A DNA stretch of 10,280 bases from CAZDGK01 sp964505035. GTDB taxonomy: Bacteria; Patescibacteriota; Saccharimonadia; UBA4664. Location: positions 1 to 10,280 of the forward strand of contig CAZDGK010000041.1 in the NCBI GenBank assembly GCA_964505035.1. The letters run 5' to 3'. This document shows, one piece after another, positions 5,884 to 10,280 of the stretch. The notes beneath the pieces are model-generated. The model was not told the origin of the DNA and did no database searches. It was given only the letters and a program-made list of their open reading frames with translations. Within the stretch, counting starts at the first letter, position 1. Every line of letters begins with the position of its first letter. A program made the translations under genes and the position numbers.

Positions 5884-6678
5884 CTACTCGTTGTTATCGT
5901 CCAGATTGACCTTGATGGTGACCTCTGACGGGGCTTCATTGGTGGTGTGCGTTTGATCGTAAACGGTGAGGATGTTCAGGTCGCCAGTTTGGGCGGCCGC
6001 CTCGCGGTGGGCGCTGGCCACGGTGAGGCGGATGAAGGTATGCTTGCCTGATTGGAAATGCAGCTGGGTCTGGGCGCTGCCGGGGTAGGGTTCGCCGATG
6101 TATTTGAAGCCGGCCGCTTCAATCTTGCCGCGTAGATCGGCCACGGTAGTGTCCACATTGGCGTCGTGGGTGTACATCTTCATGGACGATTGGGTGCGGC
6201 TTTTGTCCCAATCATAGACGCGCTTATCGCCAAACACCATTTGGGTGCCGGGAAAGTAGTCCTTGCCCAGATGAAGGCTGTCGTAGACGGCATTGATACG
6301 GGCTAGCCGGACGGCGCTGACGGCGGCCTTGACGATAGTGGTAGCCGACAAGGCGGCCGCTACTACTAGGACGCCGCCAATTACACTCAGGGCGAGGCGG
6401 TGACGGATATAAAACGGGCGCTTGGACATGGGGGTCTCCTTTATTATGAAGCGTTGCTTGAGGGCAGTGGCTTGTTCTTTGGCGATGCTGACGGCGGTGT
6501 CGAGGAGCGCAGCTAGCATCACTTGGCGCACGGCAGTGTGCGGCGCGTCGCGGACGAGGTCGTCGAAGATTTGTAGCATGGGCGCGGCATAGTGGGCACG
6601 ATGATCTGCCGGGTAGAGCTTGATAAGCAGCTGGTAGCTGCGGCGCCAACGTCGGATGGTGTTGGATGAGGGCATCAT
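5884..6678 (-). CDS. PadR-linked membrane protein: cytoplasmic RLYP-like domain, one helix, outer domain
   Basis: A 264-residue protein of unknown function. Residues 1-80 are a basic, helical, cytoplasmic region with LLIKLYPADHRAHYAAPMLQ (17-36) and FDDLVRDAP. This resembles the 'RLYPxxFRxRYGxEM' segment found beside PadR regulators in permease-prefix or HAAS-like proteins. One membrane helix lies at about 95-117. Residues 118-264 are a mixed alpha/beta extracytoplasmic domain rich in Thr and His, with no motif I recognise. ATG-ATG at 6673-6678 follows the PadR stop by 4 bases without a ribosome site, so translation is probably coupled. An in-frame ATG at codon 84 (6427-6429) has a much stronger ribosome site (AAAGGAG, 6436-6442). 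It may yield a second, 181-residue product lacking the cytoplasmic domain. A role as the sensor or effector partner of PadR is inferred from gene order only. Confidence 0.8.
   Translation of the reverse strand: MMPSSNTIRRWRRSYQLLIKLYPADHRAHYAAPMLQIFDDLVRDAPHTAVRQVMLAALLDTAVSIAKEQATALKQRFIIKETPMSKRPFYIRHRLALSVIGGVLVVAAALSATTIVKAAVSAVRLARINAVYDSLHLGKDYFPGTQMVFGDKRVYDWDKSRTQSSMKMYTHDANVDTTVADLRGKIEAAGFKYIGEPYPGSAQTQLHFQSGKHTFIRLTVASAHREAAAQTGDLNILTVYDQTHTTNEAPSEVTIKVNLDDNNE
6436..6442 (-). promoter_or_regulatory. Internal in-frame ribosome binding site
   Basis: AAAGGAG on the minus strand, 6 bases before an in-frame ATG (6427-6429) at codon 84 of the PadR-linked membrane gene. It is among the strongest Shine-Dalgarno sequences in the window, while the annotated first start has none. 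The junction falls exactly between the cytoplasmic domain and the region holding the membrane helix. This is what would be expected of an internal start, or of two genes that were once separate. Confidence 0.5.
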
Positions 6679-6682
6679 GAAG

Positions 6683-7018
6683 CTAGCTGGTGGTGGTTTG
6701 ATGAGTCAGCTTGTGCCCCAAATGCACCAGGTGGTCCAGGCGCTCGAGCTCGGCGCCCAGGGCGGCCTGGCCTTTGCTGGTGATGCGGTAATAACGGCGG
6801 CGCGAATCGTCGAGCTGCGGGTCGGGCCGCTCGGCGGTTTCGGAGATGAGGTCAAGCTCGAGCATTTTCTTGAGCGTGCTGTAGAGCGTGCCAGGGCCAA
6901 GCTTGACGGCATTCTGGGAGTCGGCGGCAGCCTGCTTCATGATGTCGTAGCCGTGGCGCTCGCCGGTGGCGAGGGCAAGGAGGATATGAAAGGTGGCCGG
7001 GCTAAGTGGATGATGCAT
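6683..7018 (-). CDS. PadR family transcriptional regulator
   Basis: A 111-residue winged-helix DNA-binding protein of the short PadR type (PadR-s2-like), acting as a dimeric repressor in most studied members. Visible hallmarks are FHILLALATGERHGYDIMKQ (10-29), LGPGTLYSTLKKMLELDLI (40-58; recognition helix) and DSRRRYYRITSKGQAAL (71-87; wing). A short C-terminal helix (88-105) serves for dimer contact. The ATG at 7018 lies 8 bases after a TATATT -10 with no ribosome site, consistent with a leaderless or near-leaderless mRNA. A long inverted repeat overlaps that -10, so autoregulation is likely. It is the first gene of a two-gene unit with the membrane protein that starts 4 bases after its stop. 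The ligand or stress signal is unknown. Confidence 0.95.
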   Translation of the reverse strand: MHHPLSPATFHILLALATGERHGYDIMKQAAADSQNAVKLGPGTLYSTLKKMLELDLISETAERPDPQLDDSRRRYYRITSKGQAALGAELERLDHLVHLGHKLTHQTTTS

Positions 7019-7025
7019 GGCTCAA

Positions 7026-7065
7026 CAATATATCGGAAATCGATATATTGCAAGCCGATATATAG
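7026..7065 (-). promoter_or_regulatory. PadR operator (three half-sites) and promoter
   Basis: A perfect 10-bp inverted repeat, CAATATATCG (7026-7035) - 5 bases - CGATATATTG (7041-7050). A third half-site, CGATATATAG (7056-7065), is repeated at exactly 15 bp from the second. The -10 TATATT of the PadR gene (7032-7027, minus strand) lies inside the first half-site, so protein bound here would block transcription. The -35 region is weak (TTGCAA at 7053-7048 with a 15-base spacer). AT-rich dyads of this kind are known operators of PadR proteins. The third half-site abuts the stop codon of the deacetylase gene. Confidence 0.8.
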
Positions 7066-8196
7066 CTACGGCAGTTCGTAGGCGCTGCGCACGCGATGCA
7101 ACTGGTATTGGCTACCGAACGTCTGGCTCTCGCCAGGGAGAGTGGTGACAGCCGAGCGGAAACCAGCCCGCTCAACCTGCTCGATGGTGGTGGCATTGAA
7201 GCCGCCGTAGGGGTAGGCGAAGTCGTACACGGCGTGGCCCAGCTGAGCCTCGAGAACCGCTTTGCCCTGGGAAATCTGGGTCCATTGCTGGTCGGCCGGA
7301 AGACTGGAAAGCTCGAGGTGGTCGACGGTATGGGAGCCGACGGTGACGAGGCCACTGTGATCAAGGTCGCGGACTTGGTCCCAGGTGAGGTAGGCGTCGC
7401 CACAGCCGCCGGCTGGCTGGGCCGGGTCATGGTAGCGGCGACCCGCGCCGATGCACCAGCTGCTCAAGGGTCCGCCATCGATAATGTAGAAAGTGGCTTT
7501 CAGATTGTATTGGCGCAGTAGGTCAAAGGCCTGGAGCTGGTCGGTGTAACCATCGTCGAAGGTAATAACCACAGGTTTGGCCGGCAGGGCGCCCTCGTGA
7601 TGCAGGGCGCCGACAACCTGGCCGAGATCGACGGTGGTGTAGCCTTTGGCTAGGAGGTTTTGGAGCTGGGCCTCGAAATCGGGCGGGGTGTGGTGGTAGA
7701 TGAGGATGGGCACGTCAAGGAAGCCGGGTGTGGTGTCGGCCAGAGCTTGGTCGAACTGGGTGCGCCAACGACTCAGGTCGCTGGTCAGGGCGGTGAGGTC
7801 CTCGTGAGCCTTCGGGAAATTTTGGATGTGAAAATCGAGCGTGATGGCGCTGAGGCGGCGCGAAATGACGTCGCCCGGTACCACCTGGGCGCCATGCCGG
7901 GCCTCCGCATCCTCGAAGTCCGACAGAGCTGTGATAGTGTCGCGAAATTCCTGTTTGAGGCTGTCTGAGCCCATGAGGGTGAGGCCCGGGTCGGGCAGGT
8001 CGGTGATGTCGCTGCTGGCCGCCGCCGGCGGCTGAGCCACGACCGCGCCAACAATCAGCAGCAGCCCGCCTGCCATGAGCAAGACCCACAGGCGGCGCCG
8101 GTTGACGAGTGCAAATGGCCACCTGGCTGACTTGGCGAGCAATGCCGGCTTGGTGGATTTGGCAGATTTGACTGAAGAGCGTTTCTTGGCCGGCAT
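7066..8196 (-). CDS. Membrane-anchored polysaccharide deacetylase (CE4, NodB domain)
   Basis: A metal-dependent deacetylase of N-acetylated sugars, of the family that acts on peptidoglycan or chitin-like polymers, working outside the cell. Numbered from the ATG at 8196 (376 residues), there is a very basic Lys/Arg/Ser-rich tail (1-35) and a single signal-anchor helix (about 36-54). A helical linker of about 100 residues follows (80-157). The NodB domain runs from about 161: motif 1 TFDDGY (212-217, Asp214 and metal Asp215), motif 2 SHTVDH (288-293, His289 and His293), motif 3 YPYGG (328-332), and a late LHRV (366-369). A Cys-containing insert (248-265) lies between motifs 1 and 2. The frame has an upstream GTG at 8232, but a TATACT -10 falls inside that extension, so 8196 is preferred. 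The substrate is inferred from the family. Confidence 0.92.
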   Translation of the reverse strand: MPAKKRSSVKSAKSTKPALLAKSARWPFALVNRRRLWVLLMAGGLLLIVGAVVAQPPAAASSDITDLPDPGLTLMGSDSLKQEFRDTITALSDFEDAEARHGAQVVPGDVISRRLSAITLDFHIQNFPKAHEDLTALTSDLSRWRTQFDQALADTTPGFLDVPILIYHHTPPDFEAQLQNLLAKGYTTVDLGQVVGALHHEGALPAKPVVITFDDGYTDQLQAFDLLRQYNLKATFYIIDGGPLSSWCIGAGRRYHDPAQPAGGCGDAYLTWDQVRDLDHSGLVTVGSHTVDHLELSSLPADQQWTQISQGKAVLEAQLGHAVYDFAYPYGGFNATTIEQVERAGFRSAVTTLPGESQTFGSQYQLHRVRSAYELP

Positions 8197-8204
8197 ACGT
8201 AACC

Positions 8205-8234
8205 AGTATAAGATTGGGCCGGCCGGGCGCACAA
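8205..8234 (-). promoter_or_regulatory. Promoter of the deacetylase gene
   Basis: On the minus strand, TTGTGC (8234-8229), an 18-base spacer, then TATACT (8210-8205), ending 8 bases before the ATG at 8196. The mRNA would begin at or within a base or two of the start codon. This supports ATG 8196 over the in-frame GTG at 8232, which overlaps the -35. Confidence 0.55.
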
Positions 8235-8250
8235 GATATAGCAGGAAATT

Positions 8251-8742
8251 TTATTGGGCAGTGATGGACGGGAAGGTCGCTCTGAGGTCAGCGGTTTGCA
8301 GGCTTTCGACCTGGCTCAGTGCCGGAGTGGGCTGGCAGGAGCTGCCATTGGGCAGCAGGAGTACGTAGTAGTAGCTGCCAACTTGCTTCTGCAAGGCGGC
8401 CGGCACACTCGGGAGGGACGCGGTGGTGCGAGTGATCTTGGCTAGCTCGCCGGTAGTCTTGGTCTGCCCCGTGCAGACCGACGGCTGCCCCTTGAGTTGA
8501 GGCGAGATGATGTCGATGGTCTCGGTGCCATGGTCGTAGGAATACAATAGCCCGGACAGGCCGGCCTTGATCGGCACACTAATCCCCCACTCTGACACGG
8601 TCGCTAGACTGCGGTAGATGGGCGTGCTCACCGGGGACTGCTGGCCGCCTGGCTTGGCTAGCGTGAGCCAGAGTGCAACGGCCCCTAGTGTAACGAGGAC
8701 GGTGGCAATGATGATGAGGATGGTTTTGGCGGTGCCTGTCAT
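8251..8742 (-). CDS. Signal-anchored extracellular protein of unknown function
   Basis: A 163-residue protein with an N-terminal signal anchor (about 7-28) and an extracytoplasmic domain. The segment SEWGISVPIKAGLSGLLYSYD (50-70), then a strand with SPQL (80-83), a Cys (90) and ITRT (103-106) resembles a recurrent family of short anchored proteins that I associate with Saccharibacteria. I cannot name a function. Two Cys (90 and 136) could form a disulfide outside the membrane. Residues 30-45 are a Gly/Ser/Pro-rich linker. The ATG at 8742 lies only 6 bases after a TGCTATAGT -10 and has no ribosome site, so the mRNA is probably leaderless. It ends 18 bases before the GTG of the longer deacetylase frame. 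Confidence 0.8.
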   Translation of the reverse strand: MTGTAKTILIIIATVLVTLGAVALWLTLAKPGGQQSPVSTPIYRSLATVSEWGISVPIKAGLSGLLYSYDHGTETIDIISPQLKGQPSVCTGQTKTTGELAKITRTTASLPSVPAALQKQVGSYYYVLLLPNGSSCQPTPALSQVESLQTADLRATFPSITAQ

Positions 8743-8748
8743 ATCGCC

Positions 8749-8776
8749 ACTATAGCAAAAAGCTAGGGCTAGCCAA
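8749..8776 (-). promoter_or_regulatory. Promoter giving a leaderless mRNA for the anchored protein
   Basis: On the minus strand, TTGGCT (8776-8771), a 16-base spacer, then TATAGT (8754-8749) preceded by TGC. The -10 ends 6 bases before the ATG at 8742, so the expected start coincides with the A of ATG. The -35 overlaps the last codon and stop of the HD-domain gene. Confidence 0.65.
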
Positions 8777-9716
8777 ACAGCTCTGGCCGCTGCCTTAGTA
8801 GCTCGACTGTCAGCTCGAAGTAGCGCTGGATGTCTGGGTCGGCGCTGACCTTGTGGGATTTGGCCTGGATGATCTGCTCGAGCGTGATGTGCTCGCGCTG
8901 CCAGTTGCGACCACGGTCGAGCAGATTGTTGAGCATGGGGATAAGCTTGTCGAGCGCGTAGACGAACCGCGCCTCAGCGGAGGTGGCAGATTCGTATTCG
9001 TCGATGAGGCTGAGCATGAGCCTCTGGTCCGGCCACTGCGCCCGCAGCTGGCGGACGGCCGCAGCCTCGCGCTCGGCCTGGGTGTCGGAGCCGGCGCCGT
9101 AGGCGGGCGTGTCGCCGGCATGGACCTCCAGGATATCGTGCACGAGGGCGAGACCCATGGCCTTGTATGGGGCGAGCGGCAGACGGTTGCGCTCGATGAG
9201 ATAGAGCGCAACCATGGCCAGCTGGAAGCTGTGCTCGGCGTCATTTTCGAAGGTTTCCTCGTCCTTGACCCAGGTGGCGCGTTTGACCTGGCGAATGGCA
9301 TGGGTGAAGGAGACAAAGTCGAGCAGATTGTCGAGTGAGGCTGGCTCGGGTCCGTCGTAGCGGGTAGTCACGCCGATGGTGCGGTTTTCAAGCTCGACGT
9401 ACTGAAGCTGCGGGAGGTCGGATGCGAGCCGGTCGTAGGTCCACTTGGCGACGAGCTCGAAGGTGGGGCGGAAGTCGAAGAGCTCCGTCCAGGCCGCACT
9501 GGCTAGGTGCTGGGCCAGGGCTTGGACGGGGCGCTCGGCCGCATCGGTGTCGACAAACCAGCCGCGGGCCGAGAGCCGACTATCGCCGAGGCCGACGCGC
9601 AGCATCACCTCAAACGTCGAGCCGGCTGGCAGCGGTAGCTGGCCATCGGCGGCCCGGACCGGCGACGCCAGCCCCTGCCGGGCAGTAAACGATCGAGCAA
9701 GCTCCACGGTATACAT
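8769..9716 (-). CDS. HD-domain (YfbR/HDDC2-like) protein fused to a degenerate QueD/PTPS-like domain
   Basis: A 315-residue two-domain protein. Residues 1-121 resemble the 6-pyruvoyl-tetrahydropterin synthase/QueD fold: YTVELARSFTA at the start, RGWFVD (51-56) matching QueD TGWIID, RPTFELVAKWTYDRL (83-97) matching PTSEVLAKWIWDQV, and VELENRT with Glu110. The three zinc His of QueD and its catalytic Cys are absent, so this half is probably a non-catalytic fold. Residues 130-315 are an HD-hydrolase domain like the 5'-deoxynucleotidase YfbR. RATW (146-149) is the possible nucleotide contact, and DAEHS has His162. LVHDILEVHAGD has His193-Asp194, Glu197 and Asp202, and YALDKL has Asp256. All metal ligands are kept with the same local spacing as in YfbR. 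Nucleotide 5'-monophosphate hydrolysis is inferred. The ATG sits 7 bases after a TGCTACAAT element with no ribosome site. Confidence 0.88.
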   Translation of the reverse strand: MYTVELARSFTARQGLASPVRAADGQLPLPAGSTFEVMLRVGLGDSRLSARGWFVDTDAAERPVQALAQHLASAAWTELFDFRPTFELVAKWTYDRLASDLPQLQYVELENRTIGVTTRYDGPEPASLDNLLDFVSFTHAIRQVKRATWVKDEETFENDAEHSFQLAMVALYLIERNRLPLAPYKAMGLALVHDILEVHAGDTPAYGAGSDTQAEREAAAVRQLRAQWPDQRLMLSLIDEYESATSAEARFVYALDKLIPMLNNLLDRGRNWQREHITLEQIIQAKSHKVSADPDIQRYFELTVELLRQRPELFG

Positions 9717-9723
9717 GGCAGGT

Positions 9724-9732
9724 ATTGTAGCA
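9724..9732 (-). promoter_or_regulatory. Extended -10 promoter, leaderless start of the HD gene
   Basis: TGCTACAAT on the minus strand (9732-9724), 7 bases before the ATG at 9716. The transcript start would fall on or next to the start codon. No ribosome site is present in the 7-base gap (ACCTGCC). A convincing -35 is not visible at 16-18 bases. Confidence 0.65.
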
Positions 9733-9746
9733 AACGAAATGATGCG

Positions 9747-9764
9747 GCGGCCAAAACTGGCCGC
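9747..9764 (-). terminator. Possible weak terminator after the PAS gene
   Basis: A perfect 7-bp inverted repeat, GCGGCCA - AAAC - TGGCCGC, just beyond the stop of the PAS gene (9768-9770). On the minus strand it is followed by a mixed, only partly T-rich stretch rather than a clean T run, so it would be inefficient as an intrinsic terminator. Confidence 0.3.
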
Positions 9765-9767
9765 GAA

Positions 9768-10280
9768 TTACGGCTTGGGCCGGCTCATAGCGGCCTGCAG
9801 CTCGGCCAGCTGCACCGCTTGTTCACGCCGCAACCGCTCACTGTCGAGCAGCACTTGCTCGAGCTTTTGCTCCCTGGCCTTGCGATCGTCAATATTTGGC
9901 TCAACGGCGATAAAAAACGCTACTTCCCCACTACCCATCAGGACCGGCGTGATGCGCAGCTCTTGCCAATACTCCGCGCCGTCGCGGCGGCGGTTTTTGA
10001 CATCGCCGACCCATGGCTTCTTGTCCACGGCAATGGTCTGCCACATTTTCTGGTAGAAATCGTCGGGCATGTGCCCGCCCCAGAGGTCGCCCGGATTTTT
10101 GCCCATCATGGCGGCCAGGCTGAAGCCAGTATTGGCCTGGGCCGCGGGGTTGGCGTACATGATGTTGCCATAGGGATCGGTCATGACAACGTGGTCAGGA
10201 ATGAGGTCAAAGCCGGCCGTGAAGGGCTTGATCATTGTCCTGAGGGTATCGAGCTCAAGCGGATTGAGGGGTGTGCGCTG
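9768..10280 (-). CDS. PAS domain protein with C-terminal coiled coil; may be cut by the right edge
   Basis: A signal-sensing PAS/PAC domain. Counting from an ATG at 10235, the PAS core starts at about residue 8 (FDLIPDHVVMTDPYGNIMYAN). It runs through the ligand-pocket helices (GKNPGDLWGGHMPDDF) and ends with the PAC part (NRRRDGAEYWQELRITPV, FFIAVEPNIDDR). A charged Gln/Glu/Arg-rich coiled coil follows (about 112-155), and then the stop. There is no LOV-type Cys motif (NCRFLQ), so flavin photochemistry is not expected. The protein ends without a kinase, GGDEF or DNA-binding domain, so the output must lie upstream or in a partner. The frame is open to the window edge (15 more codons), so the true start may be outside. 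The ATG at 10235 has only a weak AGGA before it. Confidence 0.85.
   Translation of the reverse strand, partial: QRTPLNPLELDTLRTMIKPFTAGFDLIPDHVVMTDPYGNIMYANPAAQANTGFSLAAMMGKNPGDLWGGHMPDDFYQKMWQTIAVDKKPWVGDVKNRRRDGAEYWQELRITPVLMGSGEVAFFIAVEPNIDDRKAREQKLEQVLLDSERLRREQAVQLAELQAAMSRPKP

Noticed and set aside
8762..8773. GCTAG-GG-CTAGC palindrome after the HD gene, similar to GCTAG-TGTGT-CTAGC at 1170-1184
   Set aside because: The repeats are short and differ in spacing. The 2-base loop leaves only a 4-bp stem, too weak for a terminator. The similarity may be chance, since CTAG is frequent here.
9768..10280. LOV-type blue-light sensor
   Set aside because: The PAS domain lacks the conserved Cys motif (NCRFLQ-like) needed for the flavin adduct.
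1..10280. CRISPR array, tRNA or rRNA genes, insertion sequence, phage or defence island
   Set aside because: No spaced direct repeats, cloverleaf-like sequences, transposase or phage motifs were seen. The genes present are ordinary metabolic, regulatory and surface functions.

Overview
This is a window from a small, gene-dense, moderately GC-rich bacterial genome. The best guess at its source is a Candidate Phyla Radiation bacterium of the Saccharibacteria (TM7) type. The case rests on family resemblance recalled from memory: a DUF7144 membrane protein, a DUF817 membrane protein, a short signal-anchored secreted protein with a 'WGISVPI' motif, and very compact spacing. It also rests on several promoters whose -10 element sits 6-12 bases before the start codon. 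TGA, TAG and TAA are all used as stops, so the standard bacterial code applies. No rRNA, tRNA, CRISPR array, insertion sequence or phage gene was seen. A run of 100 Ns (5062-5161) marks a scaffold gap.

Layout. Plus strand, left: the C-terminal half of a HAMP/HisKA histidine kinase cut by the window edge (2-766), overlapped by a receiver-only response regulator (744-1145). A 150-base intergenic region follows, with a plausible promoter, a small hairpin and a very strong UUCG-capped intrinsic terminator. Only 28 bases after the terminator lies a stand-alone class II synthetase core (1296-2147) that resembles archaeal AsnRS-like asparagine synthetase. Everything to the right is on the minus strand. 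Listed from low to high coordinate: a four-helix membrane protein (2152-2475), a DUF7144 protein (2480-2941), an AI-2E/PerM-type permease (3017-4051) and a DUF817 protein (4163-5014). After the gap come a ferredoxin-reductase-like flavoprotein (5166-5849), a PadR operon (membrane protein 5884-6678 and PadR 6683-7018 with its operator 7026-7065), and a membrane-anchored polysaccharide deacetylase (7066-8196). The last three are a signal-anchored extracellular protein (8251-8742), a PTPS-like/HD-domain fusion protein (8769-9716) and a PAS protein reaching the right edge (9768-10280).

How the parts relate. The kinase and regulator form one two-component unit. PadR and its downstream membrane protein form an envelope-sensing or repressor-controlled unit, with an operator overlapping the -10 element. 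The deacetylase, the anchored protein and the permeases are cell-surface functions. Most right-hand genes seem to have their own promoter directly at the start codon rather than sharing long operons.

Most interesting points: (1) an HD-domain nucleotidase-like protein carrying a degenerate QueD/PTPS-like N-terminal domain that has lost its zinc ligands; (2) repeated extended -10 promoters placed for leaderless mRNAs; (3) a candidate small RNA or attenuator ahead of the asparagine-synthetase-like gene; (4) a three-half-site PadR operator; (5) a strong in-frame internal ribosome binding site in the PadR-linked membrane gene.
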